A stretch of DNA of 33,305 nucleotides from an uncultured Prevotella sp. (GTDB lineage Bacteria; Bacteroidota; Bacteroidia; Bacteroidales; Bacteroidaceae): the NCBI GenBank assembly GCA_945830055.1, contig CALZXH010000020.1, positions 1-33,305 of the forward strand, given 5' to 3'. The position numbers and the translations under genes are program-made. Positions 8,370 through 15,346 of this stretch are shown in pieces. How positions within the stretch are numbered: the first letter of the stretch is position 1; each line of letters begins with the position of its first letter. The notes under the pieces are model-generated. The model did no database searches, was not told the DNA's origin, and saw nothing but the letters and a program-made list of their open reading frames with translations.

Positions 8370-8387
8370 GCCCCAATCGGGGCTTTT
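8370..8387 (+). terminator. Short GC hairpin plus T-run on the plus strand
   Basis: GCCCC and GGGGC enclose AATC and are followed by TTTT, which is the form of a plus-strand intrinsic terminator. No plus-strand gene reaches it. Only the truncated start-like sequence ATG AAA CTC TGG TAG (8354-8368) lies before it, so it may be a leftover of a lost gene or the end of a short RNA. Confidence 0.4.
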
Positions 8388-8416
8388 CCTATGATGAGTG
8401 CGGAAGGCGGACCGCC

Positions 8417-11374
8417 TTAGAAGCGGTTCCTGCCACCGCCGAATCCTCCGTCGCGTGGCGGTCTGTTGCCGCCGCCGAAGCCACCGGGACCTTCAGGACC
8501 GAACGCATCTCTGCTGCTGCGACGCATCTCTCTGCGGGCTTCCTTGTTGCCGAAGAGGTTGAATCTGTAGATGGCGTGCAGCATCACATAACTGGTGATG
8601 GAGTTGTACTCGATGTCGCTGCGCTGCATGGCAGAGATGCTGCGGCTCAGGTTGGACTGCTCTCTCAGTATGTCGTAGAACTGCAGGGTGAAGGTGAGCG
8701 GTTTGCCTTTGAGCAGTGACTGGCTCAGTTGCACGTTCCATATCAGTTCGTTGGTGTTGGCGGCTGCGTCGGTATATCCCCTGCGGCTGTTCATGTTCAG
8801 GTCGGTGGCAAGTGTCATGCCCCACGGCATCTGTACGTTGGCGTTCATTCCGTAGGAGAACTGCCATATCTCCTGATTGGAGTTGGGCATCAGGTCGTTC
8901 TTTGCCACGCTGTAGCGCAACGAGCCTCCCGGTTCTATCTCCAGCCAGTCGTTGCGGTAGCTGAATGCCAACCGCTCGTAGATCTGCAGGTCCTTGGTGG
9001 CGTTCTTCACCGATGACGAGGTCTTGTCGAGCGTAAGATAACCCACGTTGTTGGCATATCTTATCTCCGAGGTGGAGTTGACGTTGAAGTAGCCTGTGGT
9101 GTCGATGGCGGTACTGAAGATGAAGTTGGCACTCGTATTCCAGTCGCCGTTGATGTTCTCGGGCTTGGTGATGCGTCCACCGGTTTCCTCGATATAGGTC
9201 ACCTTGTTGCTGATGGAGTTGCGGGTGGTACGGTAACTGATATAGGCACTGATGAAGCGCTGGTGGCGCTGGATGTAGTTGCTGTAGTTCATCCACAGGG
9301 TATTGGTGAACGAGGGCTTCAGGTCGGGGTTACCCATGGTGATGTTCAGCGGGTTGCTGTCGTCGGTGATGGGCAGCAGGTCGGTCATGCTGGGCTGGGC
9401 GGTTGTACCGCGGTAGTTTACTCTCAGCTGGTGCTGCTTGCCTATCTTCCATCTGAAGTCCAGGGTGGGGGTGATGTTCACCACGCTTCTTTTTGCCACG
9501 GTGTCGATGTTCTGGTAGCGGTAGGTGAATTCCGTTTCCTGGGGTTCCACCTTGATACCGGCACTGAAGTTGTATGCCTGGCGGATGATACGCAGCATCA
9601 GTTGGATGTCGTGGATGTAGTTCTTGTACTGCGAGAAGCGGCTCAGCTCCCGGTCGTAGTAGTCGTCAATAGGGTTCTGCAGGGCGGCGATATAGTCGTC
9701 CCAGCCACGGTAGTGGGGAGTTACGCCATCGAAAAAGTCTTCGCCCAGATTGCTGAAATTATAGGTGGAGCGGTCGCTCTTGGTGTATTTGTATTGGAAC
9801 TCGTAGCTTAACTGCAGGAAGGTGGCTTTCATGATGGGCTCGCTGTAGGTCACCTTGGCGCTGTAGTTGTAGTTCTTGCTCGGAGTCACGTTGTAGCGGT
9901 TGGTCTGGTAGGTAGAATCCAATCCGTAGATGTTCTTCTTCTGATACAGGTGCACGTTATTGGTTGACAAGGCTTTCCTGTCGCTGTCGCTATACCTGGC
10001 ATTGAGCCTCAGTGTGAGGTTGCGCCCCATGCTGTTCAGTTTTCTGTTGATTTGCAACACGCCCGACACGTCTTTTGAAGTGCTGTATGACAGAGAGTTG
10101 TTCTCGCGGCTGTTGACCATGGCGCCCCTCTCGTTCATCATGTCGTAGGTATCTTCACTCAGTGGGTTGGCGGTGTACAGATAGGGGTCTTCGTTGAACG
10201 TGGCCGACAGGCTGCTGGTCAGTCCGTCGCTGCTGGATGTGCTGAACGAGGGGCGGAACGAGATATTGGTCATGGTGTCAGGAGTCCATTCGATGCGCAT
10301 GTTGGCATTCCAGCTGTTGGAGCGTGAGAAGTTCTGGCTCAGGCTGTTGGTGAAAGAACCGTTGGTGGTGACGAAGTTCTCAGTAGATGATTTTGTCTGC
10401 TGGTCGCCGTCGCTGTGGTTCCATCTCACACTACCGTCGAGTTTCAGTTTTCCCTTCTCCTCAAAGTTGAAGTTGAGGCCAGCCATCTTGGTGGCGTTCA
10501 GTCCGCTTCTGCCTCTTCCGAAGCGTCCGCCGCCTCCGCCAAAGCCCTGGTCGTTCACGTTGTTGGCATTACCCATACCCATGATGCGGAACTTGCTGTT
10601 GAACTTGGCTGCCATCAGTCGGGCGGCATACCTGTCTTCCGTTCCGTAAGCCACATCGTTGTTGGTAAAGAATCCCTTGTTCATGCCGCGCTTGATGCCG
10701 AAGTCGAGCACGGTCTGTTCCTCGCCGTCATCGATACCGCTCACCCTTGCCAGGTCGCTCTTCTCGTCGTATGCCTTGACGCGCTCCACGATAGAGGTAG
10801 GCAGGTTCTTGATGGCAGTCTTGGTATCGCCGGTCATAAACTCCTTGCCATCTACCAGTATCTTCTTCACCTCCTTGCCGTTGATGGTAATCTTTCCATT
10901 ATCGTCAATCTGTGCGCCGGGCAATCGTCGCACCAGTTCCTCTACCACAGAGCCTTCGGGGGTGCGGTAGGCGGCGGCATTATATACAAAGGTGTCTTCC
11001 TTGAGAATCACCTTTGCCACCTGTTTGGTGATGGTGGCACCCTGGAGCATGATGGCATCGGTCTGCATGCTGATGTTGCCCAAGGCTATGTTCTTGTCTT
11101 CGCTGATGTTGAGGGTGCGCACGATGTTCTTGAAGCCCACGCACGAAATCTTCAGCAGATACTTGCCCGAAGCCGGGGCTTTCACCTTGAACGAACCGTC
11201 GAGTTGGGTGAGCACTCCCGCTACCAGACTGCTGTCCGTCTTCATCAGTTTTACGGTGGTGGATGCCAGAGGCTCTTTCGAATCCGCCTCTATCACCTTT
11301 CCGCTAATCACACGCTGTGCCATCATGGTCACTGCCATGCCGAGGCACACTGCCATCATCAGTATTTTTTTCAT
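8417..11374 (-). CDS. TonB-dependent receptor-like outer membrane beta-barrel protein
   Basis: This 985-aa outer membrane protein has a signal peptide (about 1-19, ending TMMAQ) and a CarboxypepD_reg-like beta-sandwich (about 20-105: VISGKVIEADSKEPLASTTV). The plug region (about 120-235) includes RRLPGAQIDDNG and ILVDGKEF. A long beta-barrel follows to about residue 950, fitting the outer-membrane beta-barrel family found with TonB receptors. A Gly-rich loop (FGGGGGRFGRGRSG) follows the plug, and the last 28 residues are a Gly/Arg/Pro-rich tail ending GGGRNRF. No SusD partner is adjacent, so a glycan-uptake role is not supported; peptide, metal or unknown ligands are possible. It is transcribed alone. 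I see no consensus promoter in the 212 bp shared with aroB. Confidence 0.88.
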   Translation of the reverse strand: MKKILMMAVCLGMAVTMMAQRVISGKVIEADSKEPLASTTVKLMKTDSSLVAGVLTQLDGSFKVKAPASGKYLLKISCVGFKNIVRTLNISEDKNIALGNISMQTDAIMLQGATITKQVAKVILKEDTFVYNAAAYRTPEGSVVEELVRRLPGAQIDDNGKITINGKEVKKILVDGKEFMTGDTKTAIKNLPTSIVERVKAYDEKSDLARVSGIDDGEEQTVLDFGIKRGMNKGFFTNNDVAYGTEDRYAARLMAAKFNSKFRIMGMGNANNVNDQGFGGGGGRFGRGRSGLNATKMAGLNFNFEEKGKLKLDGSVRWNHSDGDQQTKSSTENFVTTNGSFTNSLSQNFSRSNSWNANMRIEWTPDTMTNISFRPSFSTSSSDGLTSSLSATFNEDPYLYTANPLSEDTYDMMNERGAMVNSRENNSLSYSTSKDVSGVLQINRKLNSMGRNLTLRLNARYSDSDRKALSTNNVHLYQKKNIYGLDSTYQTNRYNVTPSKNYNYSAKVTYSEPIMKATFLQLSYEFQYKYTKSDRSTYNFSNLGEDFFDGVTPHYRGWDDYIAALQNPIDDYYDRELSRFSQYKNYIHDIQLMLRIIRQAYNFSAGIKVEPQETEFTYRYQNIDTVAKRSVVNITPTLDFRWKIGKQHQLRVNYRGTTAQPSMTDLLPITDDSNPLNITMGNPDLKPSFTNTLWMNYSNYIQRHQRFISAYISYRTTRNSISNKVTYIEETGGRITKPENINGDWNTSANFIFSTAIDTTGYFNVNSTSEIRYANNVGYLTLDKTSSSVKNATKDLQIYERLAFSYRNDWLEIEPGGSLRYSVAKNDLMPNSNQEIWQFSYGMNANVQMPWGMTLATDLNMNSRRGYTDAAANTNELIWNVQLSQSLLKGKPLTFTLQFYDILREQSNLSRSISAMQRSDIEYNSITSYVMLHAIYRFNLFGNKEARREMRRSSRDAFGPEGPGGFGGGNRPPRDGGFGGGRNRF

Positions 11375-11528
11375 TGCCTTTTTTGTTGTACGATGTTATG
11401 ACGTAGAAAGGTCGGAAAAGTTTAAAACAGCAGATAAAAATGCAATTTTTCTGCCCCCTCTCTCGACATTTAGCGCATTTATAGGGATGAAAAGCCTGCA
11501 AAGAAGCACGATGTTCGCGGAAAATGTG

Positions 11529-11536
11529 TAATTTTG
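11529..11536 (+). promoter_or_regulatory. -7 promoter element of aroB
   Basis: TAATTTTG matches TAnnTTTG and lies 50 nt upstream of the aroB ATG. No TTTG is seen at the -33 distance. Confidence 0.55.
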
Positions 11537-11586
11537 CATATAATTATCATCAGACAAAAACACATTATTAGAACACCACGTTAGGT

Positions 11587-12636
11587 ATGCAGAAACAAGA
11601 AGTCATCATATCCGATAACCTTGCCCAGGCGCTGCAGCACGCCATGAGCCAGTGCAAGTATGACAAGCTGTTCGTGCTGACAGACGAGACTACCGTGCAG
11701 CTGTGTCTGCCCATCGCCCTACAGACGGAATGCCTGAAGGGAGCACAGACGATTACCATCGGTGCCACCGACAGCCATAAGGACATCGAGTCGCTGGGAC
11801 ATGTATGGAGTGCGCTGGGCGGTGGAGGAGGCACACGCCACTCCTTGATGATAAACCTTGGGGGAGGGATGGTGACCGACCTTGGCGGCTTTGCCGCATC
11901 CACCTTCAAGCGCGGCATTACCTATATCAATATTCCTACCACCCTGCTCTCGATGGTGGATGCCTCGGTGGGAGGAAAAACGGGCATCAACTGGGGAGGA
12001 CTGAAAAACGAGATCGGCGTATTCAACAACGCTGCCAGCGTGATTCTCGATACCGTGTTCCTACGTACGATGGACCAGGAAAACCTGTGCTCGGGCTATG
12101 CAGAGATGTTGAAGCACGGACTGATAAGTACGGTGGAAGAGTGGGCTGAACTGCTGGCCTTCGACATCCATCGCCCTGATCTGGATGTGCTGCGGGGCAT
12201 GGTGGCACGCTCGGTGGCGGTGAAAGAGCGTATCGTAGAGGCCGACCCCACCGAAAAGGGCATCCGGAAGGCACTGAACCTGGGGCATACCGTGGGGCAT
12301 GCCTTCGAGTCGTTCGCCCTGAAGCGCACCCCGGTACTTCATGGCTATGCGGTGGCATGGGGCATGATATGTGAGCTGTATCTGAGTGTGCAGAAAACCG
12401 GCTTCCCCTCTGATAAGATGTACCAGACGGTTAACTACATCAAAGAGCATTACGGCAAGATGGCGTTTGCCTGCAACGACTACGATGAGCTGCTGGAATG
12501 GATGACCCACGACAAGAAAAACACTTCGGGCACCATCAACTTTACCCTGCTTGGTGAGGTAGGCGACATACGCATCAACCAAACTGCCTCCAAAGAAGAG
12601 ATATTCCAGGCACTGGACTTCTATAGGGAGTGCTGA
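11587..12636 (+). CDS. aroB: 3-dehydroquinate synthase
   Basis: This 349-aa cytoplasmic enzyme carries out the second step of the shikimate pathway, converting DAHP to 3-dehydroquinate with NAD and a divalent metal. Signatures in order: LGGGMVTDLGGFAASTFKRG (91-110), IPTTLLSMVDASVGGKTGIN (116-135), GYAEMLKHG with E173, LNLGHTVGHAFE (231-241) and LHGYAVAWGM (251-260). E173, H234 and H252 are at the positions expected for the metal ligands. Length is typical. The N-terminal part carries a run of five glycines (78-82) just before the TRHS motif. The 3' end overlaps the convergent lacI-type gene by 16 bp, so the two stop codons lie inside each other's frames. No other aro gene is adjacent. Confidence 0.96.
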   Translation: MQKQEVIISDNLAQALQHAMSQCKYDKLFVLTDETTVQLCLPIALQTECLKGAQTITIGATDSHKDIESLGHVWSALGGGGGTRHSLMINLGGGMVTDLGGFAASTFKRGITYINIPTTLLSMVDASVGGKTGINWGGLKNEIGVFNNAASVILDTVFLRTMDQENLCSGYAEMLKHGLISTVEEWAELLAFDIHRPDLDVLRGMVARSVAVKERIVEADPTEKGIRKALNLGHTVGHAFESFALKRTPVLHGYAVAWGMICELYLSVQKTGFPSDKMYQTVNYIKEHYGKMAFACNDYDELLEWMTHDKKNTSGTINFTLLGEVGDIRINQTASKEEIFQALDFYREC

Positions 12637-13664
12637 TCCGGGTCGCTGTTTTTTGCCGACGTTTCCCTGATAATCAGTTTCTGGGGCACAATCTTGCGGT
12701 AGATGGTCTTATCGCCGTTGATGTTGCCCAACAGCAGGCGGCATGCCGTCTGTCCCATCTGCTGTGACCTGTCGACAATGGCGGAAAGGCGCGGCGTGAC
12801 ATATTCTGCATGCACATCGTCCGTGAATCCTATGAGTGCCACATCCTGCGGAATACGCAGCTTCATCTGCCGGATGGCGGTGAAGGCGGCAAAGGTGATG
12901 ATGTCGTTGAATGCCAGTATGGCATCCGGGCGGTCGGGGCGCTGCAACAGTTCTGTGGTATTGCGCAACGCCACCTCGTAGTCAATCTTGTCGCAGGCCA
13001 CCAAGGTGCGGTCTATGGGTATATGGTTCTCTCTCAATGCCTCCAAATAGCCGTGCTTGCGCCTTGTCACCATGTCCAGGTTGTTGGGACCTCCGATAAA
13101 GGCGATGCGCTTGCTGCCGGTGTCGATGAGATGCTGGGTAGCCATCTGGGCAGCCTCGTCTCCGTTGGCTTTTACCGAAGAGAACTTGTCTGACAGACAG
13201 GTACGGCCGAAGAACACAAGAGGAATGCCCATATCGTTGATTTCTTCAAAATGGGAATAGTCGGTGGTGTTCTGTGCCAGACAGGCGATGATGCCCTCTA
13301 CATGCAGACCGATGAAGTTGTCTATTGCCAGTGCTTCTGCCTTACAGTCCTCATGGCTGTTGGCGCTGATTACCGAATAGCCGGCGCGGGCAGCCTCTTC
13401 TTCTATCCCGTCGAGTACCGAAGCATAGTAGTGGCTTACCAGATTGGGCAGCACCACCCCGATAATCTTGGGCGCCTCTTTGCGCAGGCTCTGTGCAAAC
13501 GGATTGGGGCGGTAGTTCCATTTGCGGGCGAGTTCCTTCACCTTGGCCTGCATCTCCTTGCTGATTTCCGAACTGCTGCGTAGTGCACGGCTCACGGTGG
13601 CTACACTCACGCCCAGTTCTGCTGCCATGTCCTTCAGTGAACATCTGTGTTTTCCTAATGCCAT
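12621..13664 (-). CDS. LacI-family transcriptional regulator
   Basis: This 347-aa DNA-binding repressor has an N-terminal LacI helix-turn-helix at about 9-55 (SLKDMAAELGVSVATVSRAL). The hinge helix NPFAQSLR follows, then a periplasmic-binding-protein-like effector domain starting IIGVVLPNLVSHYYASVLDG. The effector is probably a sugar or nucleotide-like small molecule, not readable here. The start at 13664 was chosen because it sits eight residues before the helix-turn-helix; an in-frame ATG at 13715 would add 17 residues. A TTTG-N20-TACTTTTG promoter lies about 110 nt upstream, with a perfect palindromic LacI-type operator over its -33 box, suggesting autorepression. It overlaps aroB by 16 bp tail-to-tail. 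There are no adjacent sugar-uptake genes to name a regulon. Confidence 0.93.
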   Translation of the reverse strand: MALGKHRCSLKDMAAELGVSVATVSRALRSSSEISKEMQAKVKELARKWNYRPNPFAQSLRKEAPKIIGVVLPNLVSHYYASVLDGIEEEAARAGYSVISANSHEDCKAEALAIDNFIGLHVEGIIACLAQNTTDYSHFEEINDMGIPLVFFGRTCLSDKFSSVKANGDEAAQMATQHLIDTGSKRIAFIGGPNNLDMVTRRKHGYLEALRENHIPIDRTLVACDKIDYEVALRNTTELLQRPDRPDAILAFNDIITFAAFTAIRQMKLRIPQDVALIGFTDDVHAEYVTPRLSAIVDRSQQMGQTACRLLLGNINGDKTIYRKIVPQKLIIRETSAKNSDPDQHSL

Positions 13665-13770
13665 AACGGTCAATGAATAGAGATAGGTTTTTCTTGACTT
13701 TCCGCCATATATCATATATGGTTGACGCCTTTTTGTCTCGTTTTAACTTCCTTTTTCGGTCGTATCTGAG

Positions 13771-13802
13771 CAAAAGTAACTATAATTTTGATAAATCGCA
13801 AA
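13771..13802 (-). promoter_or_regulatory. Promoter of the LacI-type gene
   Basis: On the minus strand, TTTG (13802-13799), a 20-nt spacer and TACTTTTG (13778-13771) form a consensus Bacteroidetes promoter. The -33 box is part of the operator palindrome, so repressor binding would directly block it. Confidence 0.75.
13783..13790 (+). promoter_or_regulatory. Possible divergent -7 element
   Basis: TAATTTTG on the plus strand, 6 nt before the operator palindrome, would place a start site inside the operator. No matching -33 box is visible, so it is weaker than the element at 13855. Confidence 0.3.
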
Positions 13803-13810
13803 CGTTTGCG
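13797..13810. promoter_or_regulatory. LacI-family operator, 14-bp perfect palindrome
   Basis: CGCAAACGTTTGCG is a perfect inverted repeat with a central CG, the form bound by LacI/PurR/CcpA-type repressors. It lies 133 bp upstream of the LacI-type start codon, over the -33 box of that gene's promoter and about 45 bp ahead of the plus-strand promoter at 13855. I found no second full copy in the window. Confidence 0.8.
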
Positions 13811-13854
13811 TTGTTTTTTTGATACAAATATTAGATATATTATACACTTCGCCC

Positions 13855-13862
13855 TATCTTTG
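13855..13862 (+). promoter_or_regulatory. -7 promoter element of the RNA candidate
   Basis: TATCTTTG followed by C is a full TAnnTTTG match. No open frame of normal gene length starts within 250 nt downstream, but a structured stretch and a terminator do. Confidence 0.6.
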
Positions 13863-13867
13863 CATAC

Positions 13868-14040
13868 AGAAGTAAATCAGACTTAAGTTCACATTCCTCA
13901 ATCCCGTGAGGGAACTTGCCGGGGATGTGGAATAATGAACACAGAGAAAGTATTGGAAAGAACGAGTAATGAATAGTTGATAATAAGTTAGTTAGAAAAT
14001 AAGGGTTAAAACTGTCGTGAGACACTTTTAACCTTTTTTC
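13868..14040 (+). ncRNA. Candidate structured small RNA or regulatory leader
   Basis: A promoter element and an intrinsic terminator bracket about 170 nt without a normal gene. A three-helix stem is visible: GTTCA (13887-13891) with TGAAC (13936-13940), ATTCC (13893-13897) with GGAAT (13929-13933), and ATCCC (13901-13905) with GGGAT (13922-13926). It is closed by a 16-nt loop, GTGAGGGAACTTGCCG. An alternative pairing, AAGTTC (13885-13890) with GAACTT (13912-13917), would exclude it. A purine-rich, apparently unpaired stretch (13941-14000) leads to the terminator. Two tiny frames exist (13925-13969, 14 aa; 13935-13976, 13 aa). It may be a free small RNA (a 6S-Flavo-type or Bacteroidales-specific RNA is conceivable) or an attenuator leader for the Dabb gene at 14129. 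I do not recognise the family. Confidence 0.5.
14001..14039 (+). terminator. Intrinsic terminator with GTGA tetraloop
   Basis: GGTTAAAA (14004-14011) pairs with TTTTAACC (14026-14033). Above one mismatch sits TGTC-GTGA-GACA, a 4-bp stem with a GNRA-type loop. A run of six T (14034-14039) follows. It lies 89 nt ahead of the Dabb gene, so readthrough would be needed if that gene depends on the 13855 promoter. Confidence 0.85.
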
Positions 14041-14128
14041 ATTCCAAGACCCGCAATTCCGGATGCTTCTCTCCGTGAATGTCTGAAAGCAACACAGAAT
14101 CAATTATTCACCAAACAAATTTATAACG

Positions 14129-14440
14129 ATGGTAAAACATATCATTCTTTGGAAACTCAATCCGGAACTTACCGAGCAACAGAAAGAGGAAGTGAAGCAG
14201 GGCATCAAGCAGGGTCTGGAGGCTTTGCAGGGTGTGGTGCCCGGTCTGCTGGACATCAAGGTGCACATCGACGGTCGTCTGGACTCCTCCAACTGCGATG
14301 TGATGCTCGACAGTACCTTGGCAGATGAGGCTGCCCTTAAAGGCTATGCCGTGCATCCCGCCCATGTGGAAGTGGCAAATACCAAGGTGCGCCCCTATAC
14401 GGTAGAGCGTACTTGCCTGGACTTTATTTGCCCTTGTTGA
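14129..14440 (+). CDS. Dabb-family (stress-responsive alpha/beta barrel) protein
   Basis: This 103-aa protein has the Dabb fold signature: MVKHIILWKL at the N-terminus with H4, a helical segment of Glu/Lys/Gln, a strand VVPGLLDIKV, and YAVHPAHVEVANTKVRPY (HPAH at about 76-79). Dabb proteins form dimeric ferredoxin-like barrels. Bacterial members are mostly uncharacterised, and names such as stress-responsive come from plant relatives. The start follows an A-rich AAATTTATAACG stretch. No consensus promoter lies between the terminator at 14039 and the ATG, so expression may depend on readthrough of that terminator. The last 17 bp overlap the 3' end of the convergent EamA transporter gene; the C-terminal CLDFICPC is Cys-rich and may be a by-product of this overlap. 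Confidence 0.85.
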   Translation: MVKHIILWKLNPELTEQQKEEVKQGIKQGLEALQGVVPGLLDIKVHIDGRLDSSNCDVMLDSTLADEAALKGYAVHPAHVEVANTKVRPYTVERTCLDFICPC

Positions 14441-15341
14441 TAAGGTAGATGCCCAGAGTGGCAAGCGCCCCGGCAATCACGTATTTCCAGTAGAATGTTT
14501 CTCCGAGACACAGGCATGAGGTAACGGCGCCGGTGACCGGGATGAGTGAGTTGTATATCGCCACTTTGCCTACCGGATTGCTGATGATGAGCCTGTTGTA
14601 GAGCACAAAACCGATGGTGGAGATGGCGGTGAGCATGGCAAGGATGCTGACGCCCCACGGGGTGATGCGGGGCAGGGTGGCACCCATGAGCAGGGCAGGA
14701 ATCATGAGCAGTGCGCCGCCGAGGGCAAGACTGTAGCCTGTGCCCACAAACACATCTACCCGCCTGCTCAGTCCGCGTGTCATCAGCGAGGCGAATGCCG
14801 AACAAAGGGCGTTGAGGATAATCATGCCGTCGCCCAGCCATGTGAAGTGGCCGCTCTCTTTGCCGCCCATGTTGAGTGCCATGATACCGGCGAAGCCTAC
14901 GATACAGCCCACCGTCTTGCGCATGGTGAACCTGTCGCTCTTGAAGAAGAGACATGCCAGAATCACTACTGTAAACACGCTCAACGAGTTGAGGATGGCT
15001 GCCCGTGCCCCCTCGCTGTGTGACAGACCTAAGTAGAAGAATCCGTAATGCAGGGTGGTGTTGAGCAGGGAGAATACCAGTATGAACCAGCAGTACGAGG
15101 GCTTGACCAGGGCAAAGCGCCGATGGGTGAATGCCGCTGCACTGAGGATGATGAGGCCTGCGGCACAGAATCTGATGCCTGCAAAAAGCATCTTGGATGC
15201 AGTCATTTCTGTGGTTATCAGAAATTCGTGCATCCCAAGTTTGATAAGTGGATAGGCCCATCCCCAGAGGATGGCTGCCGTGAGTGCGAATACCGACACC
15301 CACAAGGGCTGTTGGAAGATGTTCTTTTCTGGTTTTGTCAT
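14424..15341 (-). CDS. EamA/DMT-superfamily transporter
   Basis: This 305-aa inner membrane protein is built of two EamA repeats of about five helices each (about 15-158 and 170-303). Characteristic segments are LWGWAYPLIKLG in helix 1, the Gly-rich helix end VGFAGIMAL, and IPVTGAVTSCLCLGE in the second repeat. Family members are mostly exporters of metabolites or amino acids driven by the proton gradient; the substrate is not predictable. It lies 5 nt downstream of the barrel receptor gene and probably shares its transcript, an odd pairing of an inner-membrane exporter with an outer-membrane receptor. It overlaps the Dabb gene tail-to-tail by 17 bp. Confidence 0.9.
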   Translation of the reverse strand: MTKPEKNIFQQPLWVSVFALTAAILWGWAYPLIKLGMHEFLITTEMTASKMLFAGIRFCAAGLIILSAAAFTHRRFALVKPSYCWFILVFSLLNTTLHYGFFYLGLSHSEGARAAILNSLSVFTVVILACLFFKSDRFTMRKTVGCIVGFAGIMALNMGGKESGHFTWLGDGMIILNALCSAFASLMTRGLSRRVDVFVGTGYSLALGGALLMIPALLMGATLPRITPWGVSILAMLTAISTIGFVLYNRLIISNPVGKVAIYNSLIPVTGAVTSCLCLGETFYWKYVIAGALATLGIYLINKGK

Positions 15342-15346
15342 GATTC

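Noticed and set aside
10415..11401. Plus-strand open frame inside the 985-aa receptor gene (328 codons)
   Set aside because: The receptor has signal peptide, plug and barrel features; the antisense product is low in motifs and rich in His/Val/Leu.
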